NCBI RefSeq assembly: GCF_020510565.1
Contig: NZ_CP075189.1
Span: 434,001 to 498,000 of the forward strand
Length of the DNA: 64,000 nucleotides
Origin: Ferribacterium limneticum
GTDB taxonomy: Bacteria; Pseudomonadota; Gammaproteobacteria; Burkholderiales; Rhodocyclaceae
Direction: 5' to 3'
Shown here: positions 57,699 to 64,000 of the stretch, one piece after another
Numbering within the stretch: the stretch's first letter is position 1
Layout: each line of letters opens with the position of its first letter
Notes under the pieces: model-generated
Told to the model about the DNA's origin: nothing
The model's input: the letters and a program-made list of their open reading frames with translations, nothing else
Database searches by the model: none
Translations under genes and position numbers: made by a program

Positions 57699-57803
57699 AT
57701 GCCAGAAAGCGCTCAAAACTATTCATGCACAACCACTGGGCAGACACAAAACCGTGTTCTGTTCCCGATAATTCCTAGTTGGGCCTATAGCTATGCCAAA
57801 TAA
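57699..57803 (+). CDS. Possible 34-aa small protein or leader peptide
   Basis: ATG with GGAGG 12 bp upstream, encoding MPESAQNYSCTTTG...YSYAK; its stop overlaps the start of the 245-aa gene by 11 bp, in another frame. It could couple translation to that gene, which lacks a good ribosome site of its own. May be chance. Confidence 0.3.
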   Translation: MPESAQNYSCTTTGQTQNRVLFPIIPSWAYSYAK

Positions 57804-58530
57804 CATTAATGCAGCATCGCGCTTGGTTACACTCCTCAAGAACATTCCAGGGCATCCCGACAATATCCAGACGCTCGAAGTATGGGCAGCTCTCTTTGGC
57901 ATCAACGAACCGAACAAAAACAAGAAGTCAGCAGCCGTAGCCGAACTACTTGCAGCCATGTATCGCGAGTTGGAATTAATACGCGAGCAAATGCAAAAGG
58001 CCAACTTCAGCGAAAGCCTTTACTCCTCTTCAGTCACTCGAATTGAGGATGCACTTTCCACAATGCTGCTTCCCGCCACATGGAATCAGGTTCGCCAATA
58101 CCTTACGCCAGAGACATTCGTCGCACTTTCCTTCTGTGGTGAAATTTTGCCAGACGAAGAGACGCAAATTGAACCAGCAGAGCTCACCGAAATTCACGCG
58201 CTTATCGATGAGCTTCAAGTATCTCTCTCAGATTCGCAGTTACCGCCAAGGCTTAACAAGCTTGTAGAACATCACATAGATTTAATCAGACGAGCTCTTG
58301 CCGAATATCCTATCTCTGGCGCCAAGACGCTTCGAGAAGCCGCACGTACAGCGCTTGGGGAGCTAATTGAAGAAAAGGAAATAGTTGCTACCAATCGCGA
58401 AGCTCCTGAAATCAATAAGCTCGGTTCTGTATGGAAGAAGGTCAACGAAGCCGCTGATACTGCGTTGAAAGCGGAAAAGCTCTCCCAACTTGGTCAAAAA
58501 GCATGGGCCATGTTAGAGAATGTTTTTTGA
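57793..58530 (+). CDS. Unrecognised protein on a low-GC segment
   Basis: 245 aa, not recognised. Helical, soluble: MPNNINAASRLVTLLKNIPG, KKSAAVAELLAAMYRELELI, DEETQIEPAELTEIHALIDE, AREAARTALG-like segments. By eye its base composition is near 50% GC against about two thirds for neighbours, and it uses AT-ending codons avoided elsewhere here, which suggests acquisition by transfer. It lies between two dispersed-motif copies in the same orientation. Confidence 0.65.
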   Translation: MPNNINAASRLVTLLKNIPGHPDNIQTLEVWAALFGINEPNKNKKSAAVAELLAAMYRELELIREQMQKANFSESLYSSSVTRIEDALSTMLLPATWNQVRQYLTPETFVALSFCGEILPDEETQIEPAELTEIHALIDELQVSLSDSQLPPRLNKLVEHHIDLIRRALAEYPISGAKTLREAARTALGELIEEKEIVATNREAPEINKLGSVWKKVNEAADTALKAEKLSQLGQKAWAMLENVF

Positions 58531-58557
58531 GATTCAGCAAGGTTAAAGGGCGCAGGC

Positions 58558-58583
58558 TCGATTTAATTTTCCGGTTAACCAGG
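58558..58583 (+). repeat. Dispersed motif, partial copy forming an inverted pair
   Basis: GATTTAATTTTCCGGTTAACC: forward, lacking the GGCC spacer. With copy 18 it makes a stem TTTTCCGGTTAACC / GGTCAACCGGAAAA (14 bp, one mismatch) over an 11-nt loop, after the low-GC gene; followed by AAAA rather than T on +, it is not a classic terminator. Confidence 0.7.
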
Positions 58584-58587
58584 CTTG

Positions 58588-58625
58588 TTACGGTCAACCG
58601 GAAAAAACAGCCAAATTTGAAATCC
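58588..58625 (-). repeat. Dispersed 37-bp motif, copy 18
   Basis: Reverse on +, exact core, A6, CAGCCAAATTTGAAATCC. Confidence 0.93.
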
Positions 58626-58665
58626 GCTCTCCGGTGGCTGGAGCTGAGTTTCCCGCCGTTCCGAT

Positions 58666-59031
58666 TTATTGCGCTGCCGAGCTTTCGGTTTTCTCGATTT
58701 CCGTCAGCGTCAAATAGCCGTCCTGGGTGTTGACGACCTTGTAGATGGCGTCGGGCTTGGCCTGGGCTTTTTTGAGCACGGACTGCCATTCGAGTTCGGC
58801 CAGACGCAGGCCGTCGATCTTCTTGTGTAGCGTGGCCACGCTGTCGGCCAGTTCGGTCTTGAGGTCTTCATTGAATTGCTCGACCTTTTTGGCGGTGGGG
58901 TTCATGGCGATCAGCACGGTGTTGGCGAGCGTCAGCACGAGGGCTACGCCGACTAGGATTACTGTCAGCTTGTCGAATGATCGCGCCTTGACGGGTTGTT
59001 CCTGGCTGTCTTTGGTTTCTTTTTCGCTCAT
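58666..59031 (-). CDS. Small membrane protein with coiled coil, unrecognised
   Basis: 121 aa. Charged N-terminus, one membrane helix (about 23-45: LTVILVGVALVLTLANTVLI), then a predicted coiled coil (about 50-95) and a short tail ending TESSAAQ. ATG with ACGAGACC upstream. No family recognised. Confidence 0.65.
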   Translation of the reverse strand: MSEKETKDSQEQPVKARSFDKLTVILVGVALVLTLANTVLIAMNPTAKKVEQFNEDLKTELADSVATLHKKIDGLRLAELEWQSVLKKAQAKPDAIYKVVNTQDGYLTLTEIEKTESSAAQ

Positions 59032-59123
59032 GGTCTCGTTCCCGGGTTGCTTGGTGTATCAGCTACTACGGCTGATGTGGGGGCGAACTTGAGTTTTGCG
59101 TGGCGGGGCGGGTTTTGCGCTTG

Positions 59124-59161
59124 CTACGGTCAACCGGAAAAAACGGCGAAATTTGAAATTG
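59124..59161 (-). repeat. Dispersed 37-bp motif, copy 19 (3' end of cbbY)
   Basis: Reverse on +, exact core. In the cbbY frame the core is read as TCC GGT TGA, so the motif supplies the last nine codons (ISNFAVFSG) and the stop. Confidence 0.93.
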
Positions 59162-59861
59162 TCGGGGCAGCGATGGTGTCGAGGTCGACCTCCCGCAGGT
59201 CCGTCAGCACCCGCCAGGCGCTGCTGAAGTCTTCGCCCGCGGTGTAGTCGTTGGGCGTGACGAGGCAGCGCAGGCCGGCGGCGTGGGCGGCTCGCAGGCC
59301 GTTGGCTGAGTCTTCGATGGCCAGGCAGTTTTCGGCCGGCAGGGCGAGGCGGTCGAGCACCCAGGTGTAGATGTCGGGGGCCGGCTTTTTGTTGGGCACG
59401 ATGTCGCCGGCGCCGATGACCTCGAACCAGCCCGGTGCGTCCGGCCCGAGCGTGGCGTGGAGCAGGGCGGTGACGTTTTCCGGGGTGGTCGTGGTGGCGA
59501 TGGCGAGGCGCAGACCGCGCTGGCGGGCGTGGTGGATGAGCGCCGCGACGCCGGGGCGGAGCGGCAGGCTGGCCGATTCGACGAGGCGCAGGTAGTGGCG
59601 CGTCTTGGCGGCGTGCAGGTCGCGGATGAGCGCTTCAAATTCGGGCCGGGCGGCGATGTCGGGGGCGTGGCGGGCGGCGTAGTGGCGGATGCGTTCCTTG
59701 CCGCCGGTGATGGCGAGCAGTTCGCCGTACAGCCTTTCTTCCCAGTGCCAGTCCAGCCCGAGATCGGCGAAGGCGTGGTTGAAGGCCGGACGATGGCCGT
59801 CGCGCTCGGTGTCGGCGAGCGTGCCGTCGACGTCGAAGATCAGGGCTTGAAGTGGGTGCAT
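59130..59861 (-). CDS. cbbY: CbbY-type HAD phosphatase
   Basis: 243 aa HAD hydrolase: motif I FDVDGTLADTE, motif II LRLAIATTTTP, motif III VPNKKPAPDIY, motif IV LAIEDSANGLRAA. CbbY dephosphorylates xylulose-1,5-bisphosphate, a RuBisCO inhibitor formed by misfire; position next to fbp and prk supports this over Gph. The ATG at 59861 begins MHPLQALIFDVDG. The C-terminal nine residues and stop come from a dispersed motif, so the tail may be altered. Confidence 0.82.
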   Translation of the reverse strand: MHPLQALIFDVDGTLADTERDGHRPAFNHAFADLGLDWHWEERLYGELLAITGGKERIRHYAARHAPDIAARPEFEALIRDLHAAKTRHYLRLVESASLPLRPGVAALIHHARQRGLRLAIATTTTPENVTALLHATLGPDAPGWFEVIGAGDIVPNKKPAPDIYTWVLDRLALPAENCLAIEDSANGLRAAHAAGLRCLVTPNDYTAGEDFSSAWRVLTDLREVDLDTIAAPTISNFAVFSG

Positions 59862-59946
59862 GCGGCGGACGATAGCCCGGTGCATTCCCGGCATCCAGTC
59901 AGGATTTCTGAAGTGGCCGGTAAGCCCTGCGTTGATAAGCTATGAC

Positions 59947-59961
59947 TTACTCAGGTGATAA
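59947..59961. promoter_or_regulatory. Candidate CbbR site 1 upstream of fbp
   Basis: TTA-N9-TAA (TTACTCAGGTGATAA), same form as the cbbM site; centred about 87 bp before the fbp ATG. Confidence 0.45.
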
Positions 59962-59974
59962 GAAACTCTGACTG

Positions 59975-59989
59975 TTACTTAATTAATAA
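59975..59989. promoter_or_regulatory. Candidate CbbR site 2 upstream of fbp
   Basis: TTA-N9-TAA (TTACTTAATTAATAA), exactly 28 bp downstream of site 1, suiting the recognition/activation pair of a LysR-type regulator. Confidence 0.45.
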
Positions 59990-60040
59990 GTCACTTATCT
60001 TTGTTGCCAATGCGGTAACACAAGAATGATTGGAGACACC

Positions 60041-61108
60041 ATGCAATTCGGCCGTACGACCCTCTCGAAGTTTGTTATTGAAAACACCCGTTCCAGCCAC
60101 GGCGAACTCGGCGCGCTGCTCATCGACGTCGCCGCCGCCGTCAAGACCATCTCGGCGATGGTCGCCAAAGGCGCGCTGGCCGGACACCACGGCGCACTGG
60201 AGAGTACCAATATCCAGGGCGAGGTGCAGAAGAAGCTTGATGTGCTGACCAACGAAGCCATCCTGCGTCACTGCGAGTGGGGCGGCCAGCTGGCCGGCAT
60301 GGCTTCCGAGGAAATGGACGACCCGTACCCGATCCCGGCCGAATACCCGCGTGGCCGCTACCTGCTGGTTTTCGATCCGCTCGACGGCTCGTCGAACAGC
60401 GACGTCAATGTCTCGGTAGGAACCATTTTCTCCATTTTTGCCCGGTCGACCGCGGGGGATGCCCAGCTCGGCGATTACCTGCGCCCCGGTTGCGAACAGG
60501 TCGCTGCCGGCTACGCCATCTACGGCCCGTCGACGATGATGGTGCTGACGCTCGGCAACGGCACGCACGGCTTCACGCTGGATCGCGAAAGCGGCAACTT
60601 CATCCTGACCCACGCCAATATCCGCGTCCCGGAAGACACCCGCGAATTCGCCATCAACACCTCGAACGAACGCTTCTGGGAACCGCCGGTGCAGCGCTAC
60701 GTCAGCGAGTGCAAGGCCGGCAAGACGGGCGTTCGCGGCGAGGATTTCAATACTCGCTGGATCGCCTCGATGGTCGCCGAAGTGCATCGCATCCTGATCC
60801 GCGGCGGCATCTTCATGTACCCGAAGGACAGCAAGGATCCGAGCAAGCCCGGTCGTCTGCGCCTGCTCTACGAAGCCAACCCGATGGCCATGCTGATCGA
60901 GCAGGCCGGCGGCGCGGCGAGTACCGGCCGCCAACGCATCCTCGACGTGGCGCCGGACAGCCTGCACCAGCGCGTGCCGGTCATCCTCGGCTCGAAGAAC
61001 GAGGTCGAGCGGCTCGAGCGCTACCACCAGGAATACGACACCGGGGCTGATCGGCCGTTTGTTTCGCCATTGTTCTCCGAGCGTTCGCTGTTCCGCGATC
61101 AGGCTTAA
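60041..61108 (+). CDS. fbp: Fructose-1,6-bisphosphatase, class I
   Basis: 355 aa. Hydrolyses fructose-1,6-bisphosphate (and often sedoheptulose-1,7-bisphosphate) in the Calvin cycle and gluconeogenesis. Metal-binding [13 protein letters not shown], the signature [20 protein letters not shown] followed by TIFSIF, and the sugar-phosphate region [15 protein letters not shown]. Ribosome site TGGAGACACC sets the ATG at 60041. First gene of fbp-prk-tkt. Confidence 0.96.
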   Translation: MQFGRTTLSKFVIENTRSSHGELGALLIDVAAAVKTISAMVAKGALAGHHGALESTNIQGEVQKKLDVLTNEAILRHCEWGGQLAGMASEEMDDPYPIPAEYPRGRYLLVFDPLDGSSNSDVNVSVGTIFSIFARSTAGDAQLGDYLRPGCEQVAAGYAIYGPSTMMVLTLGNGTHGFTLDRESGNFILTHANIRVPEDTREFAINTSNERFWEPPVQRYVSECKAGKTGVRGEDFNTRWIASMVAEVHRILIRGGIFMYPKDSKDPSKPGRLRLLYEANPMAMLIEQAGGAASTGRQRILDVAPDSLHQRVPVILGSKNEVERLERYHQEYDTGADRPFVSPLFSERSLFRDQA

Positions 61109-61113
61109 AGCCA

Positions 61114-61141
61114 CTGGATTCCCGCTTGCGCGGGAATGACG
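61114..61141. repeat. ATTCCCGC..GCGGGAAT palindromic repeat, copy A
   Basis: CTGGATTCCCGCTTGCGCGGGAATGACG between fbp and prk. Same element as two copies after prk; a type of short palindromic repeat seen in many beta- and gammaproteobacteria, similar to neisserial dRS3. Confidence 0.8.
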
Positions 61142-61185
61142 AACTAGGCGAAGCGCACAGAATTCACATCTGCAGGGAGAAACAA

Positions 61186-62058
61186 ATGTCCGTCAAACAC
61201 CCCATCATCGCCATCACCGGTTCGTCCGGCGCCGGCACCAGCACGGTGATGCAGAGCTTCCAGCACATCTTCCGTCGGGAGTGTCTCAACGCCCAGATCG
61301 TCGAGGGCGATTCCTTCCATCGCTACGACCGCATGGCCATGCGCGCCGAAATGAAGGCGCAGGAAGAGGCCGGCAATCGCAACTTCAGCCACTTCGGCCC
61401 CGGCGCCAATCTGCTTGAAGAGCTGCAGGATTTGTTCATCGCCTACGGCCAGAGCGGTACCGGCAAGTTCCGCAAATACCTGCACGACGCCGGCGAGGCC
61501 GAGCCTTTCGGGCAGCAGCCGGGCACCTTCACGCCGTGGCAGGAGATCACCGCGGCCACCGACCTGATGTTCTACGAAGGTCTGCACGGCGCCTACGCCG
61601 ATGACAGGATCGATATCGCCAAGCAGGTCGATCTCTGCGTCGGCGTCGTGCCGACCATCAACCTCGAGTGGATCCAGAAACTGCACCGCGACCAGAAAAT
61701 GCGCGGCTATTCGCAGGAGGCGGTCACCGACACCATCCTGCGCCGCATGCCGGATTACGTCAGCCACCTCTGCCCGCAGTTCTCGCGCACCCACGTCAAT
61801 TTCCAGCGCGTGCCGATCGTCGATACCTCCAACCCCTTCATCGCCCGTGATATTCCGACGGCCGACGAAAGCATGGTGGTGATCCGTTTCGCCAACCCGA
61901 AGGGCATCGATTTCCAGTACCTGATCAACATCCTGCACGGCGCCATGATGACCCGCCCGAACACGCTGGTCGTCCCCGGCGGCAAGATGGGCCTGGCCAT
62001 GCAGATGATCTTCACGCCGATGGTTTTGCGGTTGATGGACCACAAGCGGCGCGCCTGA
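61186..62058 (+). CDS. prk: Phosphoribulokinase
   Basis: 290 aa proteobacterial-type PRK: ATP-dependent formation of ribulose-1,5-bisphosphate, the RuBisCO substrate. P-loop ITGSSGAGTSTVMQSFQ, EGDSFHRYDRMAMRAEM, NFSHFGPGANLLEELQ, and Walker B MFYEGLHGAY. ATG at 61186 follows GGGAGA. Octameric, NADH-regulated in this family. Confidence 0.96.
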   Translation: MSVKHPIIAITGSSGAGTSTVMQSFQHIFRRECLNAQIVEGDSFHRYDRMAMRAEMKAQEEAGNRNFSHFGPGANLLEELQDLFIAYGQSGTGKFRKYLHDAGEAEPFGQQPGTFTPWQEITAATDLMFYEGLHGAYADDRIDIAKQVDLCVGVVPTINLEWIQKLHRDQKMRGYSQEAVTDTILRRMPDYVSHLCPQFSRTHVNFQRVPIVDTSNPFIARDIPTADESMVVIRFANPKGIDFQYLINILHGAMMTRPNTLVVPGGKMGLAMQMIFTPMVLRLMDHKRRA

Positions 62059-62066
62059 TAGTTCGT

Positions 62067-62130
62067 CGTTCCCGCGGAAGCGGGAACCCAGGAATGCAAG
62101 GAACTGGATTCCCGCTTCTGCGGGAATGAC
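62067..62130. repeat. Two palindromic repeats between prk and tkt (copies B, C)
   Basis: CGTTCCCGCGGAAGCGGGAA (62067-62086, extending to about 62091) and CTGGATTCCCGCTTCTGCGG (62104-62123, to 62130) lie in opposite orientation, forming an inverted pair; same family as copy A. Confidence 0.8.
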
Positions 62131-62164
62131 AAGCAGCAACCGAATATAAAAAACGGAGACAAAC

Positions 62165-64000
62165 ATGGACCGCAACCAGACCGAAACCACCTTCCGCCGC
62201 GAACTGGCCAACGCCGTCCGCTTTCTCGCCATTGACGCCGTCAATCAGGCCAAATCCGGCCACCCCGGCGCGCCGATGGGCATGGCCGACATCGCCGAAG
62301 TGCTGTGGCGTGACCATCTCAAACACAACCCCGCCAACCCGCAGTGGGCGGACCGCGACCGCTTCGTGCTGTCGAACGGCCACGGCTCGATGCTGCTCTA
62401 CGCGCTGTTGCACCTGACCGGTTACGACCTGAGCATTGATGACCTGAAGAGCTTCCGCCAGTTCGGCAGCCGCACCGCCGGCCACCCGGAAGTCGGCCAC
62501 ACGCCGGGCGTCGAGACGACCACCGGCCCGCTCGGCCAGGGCCTGACCAACGCCGTCGGCATGGCGCTGGCCGAAAAACTGCTGGCCCAACGCTACAACC
62601 GGCCGGGGCTGGATATCGTCGATCACCGGACCTGGGTTTTCGTCGGCGACGGCTGCCTGATGGAAGGCATCAGTCACGAAGCCTGCTCGCTGGCCGGCGT
62701 CTGGGGCCTCGACAAGCTGACCTGCTTCTACGACGACAACGGGATTTCCATCGACGGCCACGTCAAGGGCTGGTTCCGCGACGACACCCCGGCCCGCTTC
62801 CGCGCCTACGGCTGGCATGTTGTCGGGCCGATTGACGGCCATGACTCGGCGGCTCTCTCGGCGGCCGTTGCCGAAGCCAAAACGGTCACCGGCCAGCCGA
62901 CGCTGATCGTCTGCCGCACGCAGATCGGCTGGGGTTCGCCGAACAAGGCCGGTTCGCACGACGTGCATGGCGCACCGCTCGGTGCCGACGAAACAGCCGC
63001 CACCCGCGCCGCGCTCGGCTGGTCGCATGCGCCATTCGAAGTCCCGGACAGCCTGCGTGCCGCGTGGAACGCCCGGGCCACCGGTGCCGCTGCCGAAGCC
63101 GGCTGGCACAACAAGTTCGCCGCCTACCGCGCCAAATACCCGGAACTCGCCGCCGAGTTCGAGCGCACGCAATCCCACGGTCTACCGGAAAAATGGCCCG
63201 AAATTAAAAGCGAACTGCTCGCCGCTGCCGGCCGCAAGGAAGCAGCCACCGCCACCCGCAAGTCGTCGCAGAATTGCCTCGACCTGCTGGTCGACCGCGT
63301 GCCCGAACTGCTCGGCGGCTCGGCCGACCTGACCGGCTCCAACCTGACCGCCGGCAAGGGCAGCATCGCCCTGCACGAGGCTGGCGAGCGCCAGGCCAAC
63401 TACGTGTCCTACGGCGTCCGCGAATTCGGCATGACGGCGATCATGAACGGCGTCGCCCTGCACGGCGGGCTGATCCCCTACGGCGGCACCTTCGCGGTGT
63501 TCTCCGACTACGCCCGCAACGCCATCCGGATGAGTGCGCTGATGAAGCAGCGCGTCGTCCATGTCCTGACCCACGATTCCATCGGCCTCGGCGAGGACGG
63601 CCCGACCCACCAGCCGGTCGAACACGCCAGCAGCCTGCGAATCATTCCCGGCCTCGACCTCTGGCGCCCCTGCGACGAGCTGGAAACAGCCATCGCCTGG
63701 GCCGCAGCGCTCGAGCGCCAAAACGGACCTTCCGCCCTCTTTTTGTCGCGTCAAAATCTGCCGCAATACGGCGGCGCGGCGAGCCGGGCGGAAGGTGCCA
63801 GCCGTGGCGGCTACGTGCTCTCCGAAGCCGACGGCCAGCTCCAGGCGGTGATCATCGCCACCGGCTCGGAAGTCGCCATTGCCATGCAGGCACAGGCCAT
63901 CCTGAAAGCCGGCGGGGTCGCCGTGCGCGTCGTCTCGATGCCCTGCACGCGGTGCTTCGACCAGCAGTCGCCGACGTGGAAAAAGCTCGTCCTGCCGCCG
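62165..64000 (+). CDS. tkt: Transketolase (C-terminus beyond window)
   Basis: 612 of about 665 residues. ThDP-dependent two-carbon transfer in the Calvin and pentose-phosphate cycles. [19 protein letters not shown], ThDP motif [20 protein letters not shown]...DDNGISIDG, and the second domain [41 protein letters not shown]. Ribosome site CGGAGACAA. A dispersed-motif copy is in frame at about residues 337-349 ([13 protein letters not shown]), in the linker between the domains. Confidence 0.97.
   Translation, partial: MDRNQTETTFRRELANAVRFLAIDAVNQAKSGHPGAPMGMADIAEVLWRDHLKHNPANPQWADRDRFVLSNGHGSMLLYALLHLTGYDLSIDDLKSFRQFGSRTAGHPEVGHTPGVETTTGPLGQGLTNAVGMALAEKLLAQRYNRPGLDIVDHRTWVFVGDGCLMEGISHEACSLAGVWGLDKLTCFYDDNGISIDGHVKGWFRDDTPARFRAYGWHVVGPIDGHDSAALSAAVAEAKTVTGQPTLIVCRTQIGWGSPNKAGSHDVHGAPLGADETAATRAALGWSHAPFEVPDSLRAAWNARATGAAAEAGWHNKFAAYRAKYPELAAEFERTQSHGLPEKWPEIKSELLAAAGRKEAATATRKSSQNCLDLLVDRVPELLGGSADLTGSNLTAGKGSIALHEAGERQANYVSYGVREFGMTAIMNGVALHGGLIPYGGTFAVFSDYARNAIRMSALMKQRVVHVLTHDSIGLGEDGPTHQPVEHASSLRIIPGLDLWRPCDELETAIAWAAALERQNGPSALFLSRQNLPQYGGAASRAEGASRGGYVLSEADGQLQAVIIATGSEVAIAMQAQAILKAGGVAVRVVSMPCTRCFDQQSPTWKKLVLPP
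63174..63212 (-). repeat. Dispersed 37-bp motif, copy 20 (inside tkt)
   Basis: Reverse on +. CCCACGGTCTACCGG, A5, TGGCCCGAAATTAAAAGC; one core mismatch (A for T). Reads [12 protein letters not shown] in the tkt frame. Confidence 0.78.

Noticed and set aside
60429..60460. Possible dispersed-motif copy in fbp (TTTTTGCCCGGTCGACCG)
   Set aside because: The surrounding residues VGTIFSIF are conserved in all class I FBPases and the T tract and spacer are missing; best explained by chance.

Overview
The window is about 64 kb of a GC-rich chromosome. It looks like a betaproteobacterium of the Rhodocyclales type (Dechloromonas/Azonexus-like). This is inferred from the gene mix (two-gene indolepyruvate oxidoreductase, form II RuBisCO, NorE/NorF-like proteins, AddAB-type recombination proteins, many sensor kinases) and from recognisable protein families; no database search was possible. 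I see no insertion sequences, prophage or CRISPR.

Layout. 1-2.2 kb: start of aceE (minus) and a norE/norF-like pair. 2.4-7.3 kb: iorA-iorB, folD, purE and a Sua5-type tRNA-modification gene. 7.5 kb: tRNA-Ala(CGC). 7.7-10.3 kb: a CBS-domain protein and a CoA-transferase. 10.4-14.6 kb: an RND efflux pair. 14.7-18.3 kb: a YXWGXW lipoprotein, a hybrid histidine kinase and a small unknown. 18.4-25.8 kb (minus): a Gcr-type recombinase-like membrane protein, tamA and tamB. 25.9-29.6 kb: OmpA-like protein, patatin-barrel (PlpD-type) protein and ComEA-like protein. 29.7-38.2 kb: addB-like nuclease, a second hybrid kinase and addA-like helicase-nuclease. 38.3-41.4 kb: solute-binding protein, diguanylate cyclase, SRPBCC protein, dgkA (minus). 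41.4-47.1 kb: uvrA (minus), a membrane Mrr-like nuclease, an MFS transporter and ssb. 47.2-50.0 kb: HDOD protein and kup. 50.6-52.0 kb: cbbM (minus). 52.2-55.1 kb: a J-domain protein with three unrecognised genes. 55.2-59.0 kb: lipoprotein, UPF0126 channel, YihY and a low-GC unknown gene. 59.1-64.0 kb: Calvin-cycle genes cbbY (minus), fbp, prk and tkt (cut by the window edge). cbbM and the fbp cluster share TTA-N9-TAA sites of CbbR type, although no cbbR is in view.

The most striking signal is not a gene. A 37-bp motif occurs about 20 times, roughly every 3 kb. It consists of an AT block TTTCAAATTT, then GGCCG, then a T6 tract, then the core CCGGTTGACCG, ending TGG. The string GACCG is kept in all 20 copies and the full 11-bp core is exact in 12. 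It lies between genes and also inside genes (tamB x3, tamA, the patatin gene, addB, addA, tkt) in open frames. It supplies the stop codons of the hlyD-like gene and cbbY and the first codons of the norF-like gene, and forms one inverted-pair hairpin. A core followed by two AT tracts about one helical turn apart resembles the extended DNA-uptake sequences of Pasteurellaceae. I suggest an uptake sequence, or another chromosome-wide recognition motif, as the leading explanation. One low-GC gene (57793-58530) lies between two copies in the same orientation.
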